Below are positions 7,861 through 17,100 of a DNA stretch of 37,580 nt, in pieces; position 1 is the first letter of the stretch; each line of letters opens with the position of its first letter. The stretch lies in contig JAILAT010000016.1 in assembly GCA_024681475.1 (NCBI GenBank), positions 1 through 37,580 on the forward strand. Reading direction: 5' to 3'. Position numbers and translations under genes: made by a program. A model generated the notes under the pieces. The model was not told the DNA's origin. It did no database searches and saw only the letters and a list, made by a program, of their open reading frames with translations. This stretch comes from Bacteroidales bacterium. Its GTDB lineage: Bacteria > Bacteroidota > Bacteroidia > Bacteroidales > P3.

Positions 7861-8907
7861 ATGAATATGAAAGAAAGAATTGACAGATTGATTGAGGAAA
7901 TCCGTCAAGCGTCATTGGAGAAATCGCTGGACCGCATGGCCGCCATCGAGCAGTTCCGCATCCAGTATCTGGGCAAGAAAGGTGTTGTCAACGAGCTCTT
8001 TACCGAGTTCAAGGAGGTGCCTAACGACCAGAAAAAAGAGATCGGCGTGGCATTGAACCAGCTGAAGAACGAAGCCATCAAGAAGATAGAGGAGTTCCGC
8101 CAGTTTGCCGAGGAGCATCCTGCACAGCTCGAGGCCCGCGACCTCACTATGCCTGTGGACTACGACGAGCCCGGCAGCCGCCATGTGCTCTCGGTGGTGA
8201 TGAACGAAATCACCGACATCTTCAGCCGCATCGGCTACACTGTCGCCGAATCGGTGGAGATAGAGGACGACTGGCACCTTTTCTCGGCGCTGAACTTCCC
8301 GCCCGACCATCCGGCACGCGATATGCAGGACACTTTCTTCGTGGAGAAAGAGGAGGGCAGGCAAGAGGTGGCGCTCCGCACCCACACCTCGTCGGTGCAG
8401 GTGCGCGTCATGGAGAACAACAAGCCGCCCATCCGCATCATCGCCCCTGGCCGCGTGTTCCGCAACGAGGCCATCTCGGCGCGCGCCCACTGCATCTTCC
8501 ACCAGGTCGAGGCGCTCTATGTCGACAAGCACGTCACTTTCGCCGACCTGAAACAGACGTTGCTCTATTTCGCCAAGGAGATGTTCGGCGAACAGACGCA
8601 GATCCGCCTGCGTCCTTCCTATTTCCCCTTCACCGAGCCGTCGGCCGAGATGGACATCTCGTGCAACATCTGCGACGGCAAAGGCTGCAACATCTGCAAG
8701 GGTACCGGCTGGCTGGAGATTCTGGGTTGCGGCATGGTTGACCCTAACGTGCTGGAAGCATGTGGTATAGACAGTAAAGAGTACAGCGGTTTCGCCCTCG
8801 GAATGGGCGTTGAGCGCATGGCCATGCTGAAATACCAGATTCGCGACCTGCGACTCTATTTTGAGAACGACCTACGCTTTCTGCGTCAGTTTGAGGCCAT
8901 TGTCTGA
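7861..8907 (+). CDS. pheS: Phenylalanine--tRNA ligase alpha subunit
   Basis: The catalytic subunit of the (alpha-beta)2 phenylalanyl-tRNA synthetase, which charges tRNA-Phe using ATP. The 348-residue length is standard. An N-terminal coiled coil (about 1-85) for tRNA contact precedes the class II catalytic core. Class II motifs are visible: motif 2 around RVFRNEAISARAHCIFHQVE, and motif 3 as GFALGMGVERMAML. CNICDGKGCNICKGTGWLE is the cysteine-bearing insertion seen in several bacterial PheS proteins. The beta subunit gene pheT is not adjacent, as is usual in Bacteroidota. Start: the first ATG, 15 bases after the cyclophilin stop; a second ATG two codons later is equally possible. Confidence 0.96.
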   Translation: MNMKERIDRLIEEIRQASLEKSLDRMAAIEQFRIQYLGKKGVVNELFTEFKEVPNDQKKEIGVALNQLKNEAIKKIEEFRQFAEEHPAQLEARDLTMPVDYDEPGSRHVLSVVMNEITDIFSRIGYTVAESVEIEDDWHLFSALNFPPDHPARDMQDTFFVEKEEGRQEVALRTHTSSVQVRVMENNKPPIRIIAPGRVFRNEAISARAHCIFHQVEALYVDKHVTFADLKQTLLYFAKEMFGEQTQIRLRPSYFPFTEPSAEMDISCNICDGKGCNICKGTGWLEILGCGMVDPNVLEACGIDSKEYSGFALGMGVERMAMLKYQIRDLRLYFENDLRFLRQFEAIV

Positions 8908-8935
8908 GATGACGACGGCCCATGGCATGATACAG

Positions 8936-8966
8936 TGCCCTGTTGCGGCAGGGCATTGTTTTTTTT
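8936..8966 (+). terminator. Intrinsic terminator after pheS
   Basis: Stem TGCCCTG (8936-8942) / CAGGGCA (8949-8955), a 6-base loop, then TTGTTTTTTTT. It leaves only 17 bases before the folB start, so folB depends on readthrough or on an unrecognised promoter. Confidence 0.85.
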
Positions 8967-8975
8967 AACAAAAAT

Positions 8976-8987
8976 CTGATTCCATGA
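8976..8987 (+). repeat. Copy of CTGATTCCATGA overlapping the folB start codon
   Basis: The ATG inside the word (8984-8986) is the folB initiation codon. The copy therefore covers the presumed ribosome-binding region. Confidence 0.5.
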
Positions 8988-9340
8988 GTGTTATTTCAAT
9001 TGAAGGGATGGATTTCTACGCTTTTCATGGCTGTTTTGAGGAAGAGCGTGCCATCGGCACCCGTTTCCGTGTCGACATGGAGATGAATGTGGATACATTC
9101 AAGGCTCAACAGTCTGATAACTTGAATGATACAGTGAGTTATCTGGACGTCTACCAGGTGGTGAAGCGCGAGATGGCCCAGTCGTCCAATCTTCTGGAGC
9201 ATGTGGCCGACCGCATAGGCCAGGCCGTGCTGGACGAGTTCGTCCAGGTGGATGGTGTGCGTGTAAAAGTGACGAAACTGAACCCACCCTTGGGAGGGCA
9301 GATTGCCGGTGTCAGTGTGGCCATCGAAAAGGTCCGCTAG
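8984..9340 (+). CDS. folB: Dihydroneopterin aldolase
   Basis: It cleaves 7,8-dihydroneopterin to 6-hydroxymethyl-7,8-dihydropterin and glycolaldehyde in folate synthesis. The 118-residue length is typical of this small T-fold enzyme, which forms octamers. Family features: GMDFYAFHGCFEEERAIGTRFRVD near the N-terminus (pterin-site glutamates), SYLDVY (52-57, conserved tyrosine), LLEHVADRI (70-78), and the catalytic lysine in VKVTKLNPPL (K98). It is cytoplasmic. It follows the pheS terminator and converges with radC, ending 74 bases before the radC stop. No other folate genes are in the window. Confidence 0.93.
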   Translation: MSVISIEGMDFYAFHGCFEEERAIGTRFRVDMEMNVDTFKAQQSDNLNDTVSYLDVYQVVKREMAQSSNLLEHVADRIGQAVLDEFVQVDGVRVKVTKLNPPLGGQIAGVSVAIEKVR

Positions 9341-9392
9341 ATACCCCCTGATGAAATCTGTTAAAATATTGTTAAATTCCTGCTCTATAATC

Positions 9393-9412
9393 CTGATTCC
9401 ATGATATCTGTC
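9393..9412 (+). repeat. Intergenic copy of CTGATTCCATGATATCTGTC
   Basis: Lies in the short convergent gap between folB and radC, two bases from the radC stop. Seventeen of the first 18 bases are shared with the copy at 14009. The gap has no hairpin terminator. Confidence 0.5.
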
Positions 9413-9414
9413 TG

Positions 9415-10134
9415 CTACAGCATGTCGTTGTGCTCGTAGAAGCTGTAGTAGTTGGCGTGCCCCGCGTCGTCGATGCCCACAATGAGGTGGTCGTCAACAG
9501 CGATATTGAGCGTTTTTCCTGCTTGTATTATCTTGTTGGTCAGCATTCTGTCCTCCCGGCTGGGGGTGAGGTTGCCTGTGGGATGGTTGTGTGCCAACAT
9601 GATGCTCACGGCGTTCTTCTCCACTGCTGTGCGGAAGATGATGCGGATGTCCACGGGAGCATCGCTGATGCCACCCGAGGAAATGCGCTGTTTGAAGATG
9701 CATCGGCGCTTGGCGTTCAGGTAGATAGTCCAGAATTCCTCGTGGTTGAGATTGATGATCTCGGGGCTTATGTGACGGAAGAGGTCGTCGGCGTTGTTGA
9801 TGTAGACGTTCTGGCGCCCGTCTTTCTCGTGCAACATCCTGATTCCAAGTTCTAAAGCTGCCAAAACGGTGATGGCTTTGGTCTCGCCCATGCCTTTGTA
9901 GCGGTTGACAAAAGTGCCTATCTCCATTTTCGACAAATCGATGAGGCTGTTGTCGGCGTCGTTAAGTATCTTTTTGGACAGTTCCACTGCGCTCATTTCA
10001 CTCGTTCCGGTGCGGACGAGAATGGCCAAAAGTTCAGCATTTGTCAGCTCTTTCTTGCCCTTGGTGAGCATCCTTTCGCGTGGGCGGTCTTCCGGGGCCC
10101 ATTCCTTGATGGAGAGGTTGTTTTTGCCGTTCAT
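9415..10134 (-). CDS. radC: RadC/UPF0758-family JAB (MPN) domain protein
   Basis: The 239-residue protein has the family's two-part layout: an N-terminal helix-hairpin-helix-like region (NAELLAILVRTGTSEMSAVELSKKIL, then NRYKGMGETKAITVLAALELG) and a C-terminal JAB/MPN metalloprotease-fold domain. The metal-binding JAMM motif is intact in MLAHNHPTGNLTPSRED, with H182, H184 and D195. Although named DNA repair protein RadC, the family's biochemical role is not settled. There is no mobile-element context here, so this is the chromosomal housekeeping copy. It is transcribed leftward from a -7 box 19 bases before its ATG, so the leader is very short. Confidence 0.93.
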   Translation of the reverse strand: MNGKNNLSIKEWAPEDRPRERMLTKGKKELTNAELLAILVRTGTSEMSAVELSKKILNDADNSLIDLSKMEIGTFVNRYKGMGETKAITVLAALELGIRMLHEKDGRQNVYINNADDLFRHISPEIINLNHEEFWTIYLNAKRRCIFKQRISSGGISDAPVDIRIIFRTAVEKNAVSIMLAHNHPTGNLTPSREDRMLTNKIIQAGKTLNIAVDDHLIVGIDDAGHANYYSFYEHNDML

Positions 10135-10152
10135 GGGAGTTCAATTTTTTTG

Positions 10153-10160
10153 CAAAGATA
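10153..10160 (-). promoter_or_regulatory. -7 box of radC
   Basis: Minus strand TATCTTTG, 18 bases from the ATG at 10134. There is no clear TTG at the expected -33 distance. Confidence 0.6.
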
Positions 10161-10261
10161 CACATTTTTTGCGAAAGCGCGAAAACAAGGGCAATGCATA
10201 TTGATAATGAGGGCGTTATTCGGCCTAATGTTAATTATAATAGTTTTTTTCTAAAAAAAAG

Positions 10262-10291
10262 TTGTCATGTTAATAATTTTGCTTATCTTTG
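10262..10291 (+). promoter_or_regulatory. Promoter of secDF
   Basis: TTG (10262-10264), 19-base spacer, TATCTTTG (10284-10291), a full match to the Bacteroidota consensus. The predicted start near 10298 leaves a leader of about 40 bases. Confidence 0.75.
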
Positions 10292-10338
10292 CATATTCAA
10301 ATAGAGTGCAAACAATAAAAATAATTAACACATAAACT

Positions 10339-13300
10339 ATGCAGAATAAAGGACTTATCGGAATTTTAGCCTGTGCCTTTGTGATCGTATGTTTGTACGA
10401 AATGTCGTTTACTTTCGTGGCAAGACACCATGAAAAGCAAGCACGCAATGCTGCTATTGAGTACGTCAATGGATCTGAAGGACAGGCAGAATTGAATCAG
10501 GCTTTCGACAGCCTTAGCGCCGCTGGGATGAGCGCCGCTGAACAACTGACTTTCAGAGCGATGGATAGCCTCAGCATCCTCAATCGCGAAGAAGCAAACT
10601 ATCTTAGTGCAACGGACAATGACAAGAGCCGTTACTTTGGATGGACATTCAAGAAATGCCGTCAGCATGAGATTAATCTGGGTCTTGACCTGAAGGGTGG
10701 TATGAACGTGATGCTCGAGGTGTCGACCGTGGATGTAGTCAAATCTTTGGCTGGCAATACGACAGATACCACTTTCAACAAGGCTATCGAGATGGCTCTC
10801 GAGCGCCAGAAAAACTCTGTGAACAAAGACTTTGTGACGCTGTTCAACGAGGCTATCATGGAGCTGAACCCCGACGAGCATCTGGCCCGTTTCTTCGGCA
10901 GCCAGCTCAATGTGTCGCTCGACACCGAGAACTCCAAAATCATAGACAAACTGAAAGAGGCTACCAAAGATGCTTACGACAACACGTATGAGACTCTGAG
11001 CAGACGTATTGACCGTCTGGGTGTTGCGCAGCCTTCCATCCAGAAGCTGCCCGCTTCTGAGCGCATCATGGTGGAGCTTCCTGGCGTGAAAGACCCCCAA
11101 CGTGTCCGTAATCTTCTCAAAGGTACGGCGCAACTCGAGTTCTGGGCTACCTACAGCGTGAAGTATAACAAAGACAACACGGTGGACCAGAAAACCTACG
11201 AAGAGTATAACAGCGTGATGAACATGCTGCTGGCCACCGACGACTATCTGGCAAAGCAAAAGGTTGATACCAAGACTGTTGAGGCTTCTGAGGCTACTGC
11301 CGACGAGGCCGACGCCGAGAATGCGGATGCTGCCGAGGTGGCTGAGAAAGCTGAAGGTGAAGAGAGCGAAGAGGCTGAAGAAGAGGATGAGGAAGTGGCT
11401 GAAAGTGAAGCTACCGATGGCAACGGCGGTCCGCTGATGGCACTGCTGAAACCGGCACAGTTTGTTCCGCCTATGGTGTTTGCCGCCGATGGCACCGACA
11501 CCGCCAAAATCAACAGATATCTGGCTCAGGGTTACGCCGCTGGCAAGATCAATGCAAGAACCGTCAAGTTCCTGTGGAGCGCCAAGCCCGAGAGCGATAA
11601 GAATAATATATACTTATTATATGCGATCAAGGTCGAAGACTACGACCGCGACGGAAAACCCATGGCCAAACTGGGCGGTGGCAAAGAGAAAGTGATTGAA
11701 GACGCCCGTCGTGACGCTTCCACCACCGGTGGCGGCTACGAGGTTTCGATGGAGATGACGCCCGATGCAGCACGTATCTGGAGAGATGTCACTGCTGCCA
11801 ATGTGAACAAATGCGTTGCTGTGGTGCTCGACGACCAGGTCTATTCGGCCCCCAACGTGAACCAGGAGATTTCCGGCGGCCGTTCCGAGATTACCGGTAA
11901 CTTCACGCCTGAAGAGGCCAACGACTTGGCCAACGTGCTGAAGAGCGGTAAGCTGCCTGCCCCTGCCCGTATCGTGCAGGAGGATGTGGTAGGACCTTCG
12001 CTGGGTCAGGAGTCTATCCACAGAGGTCTGCTCTCGTTTGTGCTGGCCTTCATCGTGGTGCTTCTCTATATGGTGGTGTTCTACAACCGCGCCGGCTGGG
12101 TGTCGGTGGTGGCTCTGATCACCAACGTGTTCCTGCTGGTCGGCGTGCTGGCATCCATCGGTGCCGTGCTTACGCTGCCTGGTATCGCCGGTATTGTGCT
12201 GACCATGGCTATGGCAGTGGACGGCAACGTGATTATCTACGAGCGTGTGAAGGAAGGCTTGCGTGAAGGCAAGAACCTGACCAACGCTATCGAAGACGGT
12301 TTCAAAAACGCATACTCCGCTATCATCGACGGTCAGGTGACGACCTTCCTGCTGGGTTTGGTGCTGATTATGTTCGGCTCGGGCACCATCAAGGGTTTCG
12401 CCGTCACGCTCTGTATCGGTATTATCACTTCGCTGTTCACCAGCATCTTCATCACGCACCTGCTGATTGACTTCCTGATGAACCACAGCAAGAGAAAAGT
12501 GAACTTCTCGTTCAAATTCTCGGAGAACTTCCTGCGCAATGTCCACATCAATTTCATGGACGCCCGCAAGAAATGGTACATCATCGGTGGTGCTGCCATC
12601 CTGATTTGCTTGCTGGGTATCGGCATCCGTCATCTGAGTCTGGGTATCGACTTCACGGGCGGCCGCACCTATGTTGTGCGCTTCAACCAGCCCGTCAATG
12701 TTGTCGATGTCCGTGCCGATCTGGCAGCTGTGTTTGCCGACGCTCCCGAGGTGAAGTCGTACGGTCCCAGCAACCAGGTGAAAATCACGACCAATATTGA
12801 CCCTGAGAATTACTACGATGCCTATCGTGCAGAGAATGGTCTGACGGCACAGGATACCGTCACCGACGAGATGGTGGTCAACGCATTGCTCTACAAGGGC
12901 ACCAAGAACAGCTTCCTGAAACTTGACGACGGCAGTGAGCTGACGCTGGAGCAGTTCTCGAGTGCTGACAAATCGGCCTACGGTATCATCCAGTCGGCAC
13001 AGGTGGAGGCCACGATGGCTAAAGATATGAGCACCAAAGCTATCTTTGCCGTGTTGGGCGGTCTGCTTGTGATCTTCTGCTACATTGGTGTACGCTTCAG
13101 AAGCTGGCGCTTCGGCCTTGGCAGTATAGCCGCTCTGGCACACGATACGATATTGGTTATTGGCGTCTTCGCCCTGTTGCGCGGTCTGTTGCCGTTCAAC
13201 CTGGATGTCGACCAGCAGTTCATTGCTGCCATCCTGACGGTGATCGGTTACTCCATCAACGCCACGGTGGTGATCTTCGACCGTGTCCGTGAGAACATTA

Positions 13301-13575
13301 AGCTGTATCCGAAACGTGACCTGAAGATGCAGATGAATGACGCCATCAATGCTACGTTGGCCCGTACGGTGAACACCACCGGCACGACGTTCTTCACCCT
13401 GCTGATGATGTTCATCGTCGGTGGTGAGGTGATCCGCGGCTTCGTGTTTGCTCTGCTCGTGGGTGTGCTGGTCGGTGTGTTCTCGTCGATTTTCCTGGCT
13501 TGCCCCATCGTGTACGAGGTGAGCCGTCGTCGCGAGGCCAAACGCATGGCCAAGATACAGTCGAACAACAAATAA
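10339..13575 (+). CDS. secDF: Fused protein translocase subunit SecDF
   Basis: SecD and SecF joined in one 1078-residue inner-membrane protein that uses the proton gradient to help SecYEG pull proteins into the periplasm. SecD part: first membrane helix (4-24), periplasmic P1 head with GLDLKGGMNVMLEV (115-128) and RRIDRLGVAQPSIQ (222-235), the second SecD signature VVGPSLGQESIHRG near 547-560, then the membrane bundle with AVDGNVIIYERVKEG. SecF part from about 740: KKWYIIGGAAILICLLGIG, the GIDFTGGRTYVVRF motif, and a bundle ending in TVIGYSINATVVIFDRVREN. The fusion is normal for Bacteroidota. Oddity: a highly acidic Glu/Ala/Asp tract at residues 312-360 in the periplasmic head. A short AT-rich run of rare codons lies at 11600-11627. 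Downstream genes are spaced under 100 bases with no terminator until 23918. Confidence 0.96.
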   Translation: MQNKGLIGILACAFVIVCLYEMSFTFVARHHEKQARNAAIEYVNGSEGQAELNQAFDSLSAAGMSAAEQLTFRAMDSLSILNREEANYLSATDNDKSRYFGWTFKKCRQHEINLGLDLKGGMNVMLEVSTVDVVKSLAGNTTDTTFNKAIEMALERQKNSVNKDFVTLFNEAIMELNPDEHLARFFGSQLNVSLDTENSKIIDKLKEATKDAYDNTYETLSRRIDRLGVAQPSIQKLPASERIMVELPGVKDPQRVRNLLKGTAQLEFWATYSVKYNKDNTVDQKTYEEYNSVMNMLLATDDYLAKQKVDTKTVEASEATADEADAENADAAEVAEKAEGEESEEAEEEDEEVAESEATDGNGGPLMALLKPAQFVPPMVFAADGTDTAKINRYLAQGYAAGKINARTVKFLWSAKPESDKNNIYLLYAIKVEDYDRDGKPMAKLGGGKEKVIEDARRDASTTGGGYEVSMEMTPDAARIWRDVTAANVNKCVAVVLDDQVYSAPNVNQEISGGRSEITGNFTPEEANDLANVLKSGKLPAPARIVQEDVVGPSLGQESIHRGLLSFVLAFIVVLLYMVVFYNRAGWVSVVALITNVFLLVGVLASIGAVLTLPGIAGIVLTMAMAVDGNVIIYERVKEGLREGKNLTNAIEDGFKNAYSAIIDGQVTTFLLGLVLIMFGSGTIKGFAVTLCIGIITSLFTSIFITHLLIDFLMNHSKRKVNFSFKFSENFLRNVHINFMDARKKWYIIGGAAILICLLGIGIRHLSLGIDFTGGRTYVVRFNQPVNVVDVRADLAAVFADAPEVKSYGPSNQVKITTNIDPENYYDAYRAENGLTAQDTVTDEMVVNALLYKGTKNSFLKLDDGSELTLEQFSSADKSAYGIIQSAQVEATMAKDMSTKAIFAVLGGLLVIFCYIGVRFRSWRFGLGSIAALAHDTILVIGVFALLRGLLPFNLDVDQQFIAAILTVIGYSINATVVIFDRVRENIKLYPKRDLKMQMNDAINATLARTVNTTGTTFFTLLMMFIVGGEVIRGFVFALLVGVLVGVFSSIFLACPIVYEVSRRREAKRMAKIQSNNK

Positions 13576-13581
13576 TAGATA

Positions 13582-13648
13582 TTCGCGCGCGAACAATATA
13601 TAAATAATAGAGAAACGGTGGCGCGGTGGCGGACCACAAAGCCGCGCC
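13582..13648 (+). repeat. Palindrome and hairpin between secDF and the next gene
   Basis: TTCGCGCGCGAA (13582-13593) is a perfect 12-base palindrome. A second potential hairpin pairs GGCGCGG (13620-13626) with CCGCGCC (13642-13648). No T-tract follows, so neither is a standard terminator. An mRNA-stability or partial-attenuation role is possible. Confidence 0.45.
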
Positions 13649-13671
13649 CCTTTGAAAAAAAAGATAGTTGA

Positions 13672-14082
13672 ATGAAACTGGTAAGCTTAATACTGACTTT
13701 GGTCTTCCTCGTGGTGCCCATCCTGATGAAGGCGCAGGAGCCCGGCTCGAAAAGCAAGGCTCCCCGTCAGCCGCAGAGGGGTCACGGCGGACCGCGTCAG
13801 CCGATGCCTGCAGGCAAGGGAAGGACTATGCGTCCGCAGCCGGCATCGGTGCAGAGCCAGGCTCCGGCCCGAGTGGCAGCTCAGGCTTCCAACACGGCAC
13901 ATCGCTCGACGATACAGCCGGAGTATTTCAGCTATGAGACAGAGAGCGAATCCGAAGTAGAGGCTCGCCGCCGTAGCCAGCAGCCGTTGCAGGTTGTGGA
14001 GGAAGAGACTGATTCCATGATATTTGACCTGCGTCAGGCGGTCATTTATCAGGCTGTTTTGGAGCCCCGCTTCTGTGTCTGA
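13672..14082 (+). CDS. Small secreted protein with a basic Pro/Gln/Ala-rich linker, function unknown
   Basis: The 136-residue product begins with a Sec signal peptide (MKLVSLILTLVFLVVPILMKAQ). Residues 23-85 are a low-complexity linker rich in proline, arginine, glutamine, glycine and alanine, strongly basic. From about 86 an acidic stretch (YFSYETESESEVEA) is followed by a folded-looking tail, DSMIFDLRQAVIYQAVLEPRF, which could be a docking or anchoring segment. I do not recognise the family. It lies 96 bases after secDF and 98 bases before the TonB-dependent receptor, on the same strand with no terminator between, so co-expression with the envelope block is likely. The first ATG that begins a signal peptide was chosen; a longer overlapping frame starting at 13668 lacks these features. 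Confidence 0.7.
   Translation: MKLVSLILTLVFLVVPILMKAQEPGSKSKAPRQPQRGHGGPRQPMPAGKGRTMRPQPASVQSQAPARVAAQASNTAHRSTIQPEYFSYETESESEVEARRRSQQPLQVVEEETDSMIFDLRQAVIYQAVLEPRFCV
14009..14028 (+). repeat. Copy of CTGATTCCATGATATTTGAC inside a coding region
   Basis: Encodes the residues TDSMIFD of the small secreted protein. The 15-base stretch CTGATTCCATGATAT is identical to the intergenic copy at 9393. Confidence 0.45.
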
Positions 14083-14180
14083 GATAGTGCGTGAAAGGTA
14101 GGAAGAGAGAAATAGGTAAGAACGTAGACAAGTAGTTGAGAAATAAACGATAATAATAATATAAACAAAAACTAACTAGT

Positions 14181-17100
14181 ATGTTTAAAAAAGTACTCGT
14201 AACAATTGGGCTGCTTTTGATGGCGGGAGCCGTCTTCGCGCAAGGTACGTTGAAAGGAACGATTACCGACGAGAAGACTGGCCAACCCGTTCCCATGGTA
14301 ACAGTGCGTGCTATGCAAGGTGGCCAGCTTATCGGTGGTGGCCGAACAGACTTTGATGGTGTCTACACAATCAAAGGTTTGGCAGTAGGTACATACGATG
14401 TGGAAATATCGCATGTCAGCTACCAAAGTATCAAGACCCAGATTACCGTCAAGGCATCGGGTTTCACAATTCTGAATCAGGCTCTTGGCAAGGCCACAGG
14501 TACGTTGGAGGCTGTGAAGGTTGTGACGCAGAAAAATCCTGTGATTGAGATTGGTGACGCTTCGTCGACCACTCACATCAGCGCCGATGATATCGCGCAC
14601 ATGCCCGGTACGTCGGTGGAGAGCATTGTGGCTGCTACGGCCGGTGTCGGATATGAAGACGGCGGCACGGGCTCGGCACGTGGTGAGGACAATATGGTTA
14701 CGATGCAGGGCAATGTGAGAAAGAGAACGGGTGTCAGCGTGCCTAAGGAGGCCATCGCTGAAATCCAGGTTATCTTGGGTGGTACGCCTGCCAGCATCGG
14801 TGAGGCTATCGGTGGTACGCAGATCATCACCCTGAAACCGCCATCAAGCACCTTCAAGGGCTTGGTGAAATGGGAGACCTATTTCGACTATCGTCTGCAG
14901 AATGTGCTGGTGCTGTATCTTACCGGCCCGGTGATCAAGACCGCTTTGCGTGACGAGAACGGAGAAAAGACCGGCGACCGTACCCTGGTGGGCTTCCGCC
15001 TGACGGGTCAGGCTTCGACGGCCAAGTTCCCGTACTACCGTGCCAAAGATGGCCGCTACCGTGTGGTGAGAGACGAGAGGGTCCAGGAACTGGAGCAGAA
15101 TCCTCTGGTGTACAACCCGCTGGACGGCTCGGTGAACTACGCTGGCGAGTACTTGCGCGAATCGGACTTTGTGACCATCAGACGTCCGAATGCCCGCAAC
15201 TACTATGCTTCGAAAGATAGAGAGGCCAATTTCCGTAACTATAGCATCGCCCTCGAAGGCGCTGTGGACATCCGCTTCTCGGATCTGGCCACGATGACCA
15301 TCACGGGCGAGTATGGCTTCAGCCACTCTCCGAGCACTTCGCTGGCCTATTTCCCGTTGAACCTGTCGAACGCCGCCAACGGTGTTTCGCGTTCGAACAA
15401 TATGGTGTTGACGGTCGACTTCACGCAGCGTTTCGACACGCCGCAGAAGAGCGACCCCAACAACCCCGATGTGAAGGTTGACCCCGCCATCTCGAAAGTG
15501 ATGTACAACATCACGGCGATGTTCAATCGCTACACGTCGCGTTCCTATAACGAGAACTTCGGCGACGATGTGTTCAAATATGGCCACATCGGTACTTTCA
15601 TCACCGAGAAGGAGCGCAGCCGCGAGACCCAGAACTTCGAGTATTTCGGTACTTCTCAGACCGCCCAGGTGCAGACGAGCTGGCGCGACAACATGACCTC
15701 GTTCACCCCGTCGCCCTACAACCCGCTGTATGCCAACTACAACACGCAGCTGTTCGGCATCTCGGCCATTGCTCCCTATCTCTATTCGTTTGATAACATC
15801 CGTATGTTCAACGGTCTGATTAACGGTGAGTCGCCGTCGTCGATCTACGGTCTGTTCTCGAACGTCGGAACCCAGAACACCAGCTATTCCAAGCAGGCCA
15901 ACAACTACTACTACTTGCAGGCCAAGGCTTCGGCGCTGATCAAGGGTCACGATGTCGAGATCGGTTTCCAGTATGACCAGTATACCGCTTCGTACTACGG
16001 CTTGGCAGCTGCTTCGCTGTGGACCATCATGCGCCAGTCGGCCAACGCCCACACCACGCAGTTGGACTTCAGCAACCCCCACGCCTACTTTGTCGGCAAC
16101 GAACTGTATGTCGACTACGACCGTCTGGTCGGTGGCGGCCAGACCCGCTTCGACGAGTCGATGCGCCGTGCCTTGGGTCTTGACGTGAACGGTACCGACT
16201 GGCTGGATATCGACCGCTACAGCCCCGAATTCTATGCTGAGAATGGTGGCTTGGGTATGTTCTCGGCCAACGAGCTGTTCAACAACGGCAACAGCATTGT
16301 GAGCTACTACGGTTTCGACCACACTGGCGAGCGCTATAACGGCCGCACCTGGAGCCTGGACGATTTCTTCGATCCTCGCGCCAAGGGCCACAAGAACTAT
16401 CAGTATCTGCCTGTTTTCTCGCCCATCTATATGGCTGGTTATATTCAGGACCAGTTCTACTTCCAAGACCTTATCTTCAACGTGGGTGTCCGCGTTGACT
16501 ACTTCGACGGTAACCAGATGGTGCTGAAAGACCCCTATCTGCTGTACGAATCGTACACTGTGGGCGACCTGCGCGGCAGCAACATCAGCTACAACACCGA
16601 CCTGCCCGGCAACCGCTTTGCCAACAACGCCAGCGACGACTGGGTGGTGTATGTGGACGATGCAGGAGCCACGACGCCTACCATCCGTGGTTATCGCCAC
16701 AACGGCATTTGGTATGATGCCAACGGTGTCGAGGTGTCGAGTCCTAGCGCCATCGCCGGTGAGTCTGGTAAACCTACTCCTTTCCGTACCCAGGGCGCTG
16801 GCGGCGGCCAGGAGATGGCTACCACCGGTAACAGCAGCGGTAACAAGATTTCGAGTGCCGCATTCGAAGACTATAAGCCTCAGGTGGTGGCAATGCCTCG
16901 TATCGCTTTCTCGTTCCCCGTGAACGACCGCAGCCAGTTCAAGGCCAGCTACGACATTATCGCCCGTCGTCCCTCCGGTGGATGGCAGGCCGACTATACA
17001 AGTTACCTCTACATGAACCAGGCCTCGGGAGTGCTGAACAACCCGAACCTGAAGCCTGAGCGCATCACCAACTATGAGTTGGGCTTCCAGCAGGCACTGA

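Noticed and set aside
9415..10134. radC as a marker of a mobile element
   Set aside because: RadC-like genes are common on mobile DNA, but this copy is flanked by folB and secDF with no integrase, transposase or repeat ends.
13620..13660. GC-rich stem after secDF as a terminator
   Set aside because: No T-tract follows on the plus strand; an A-tract does. It is listed as a hairpin instead.
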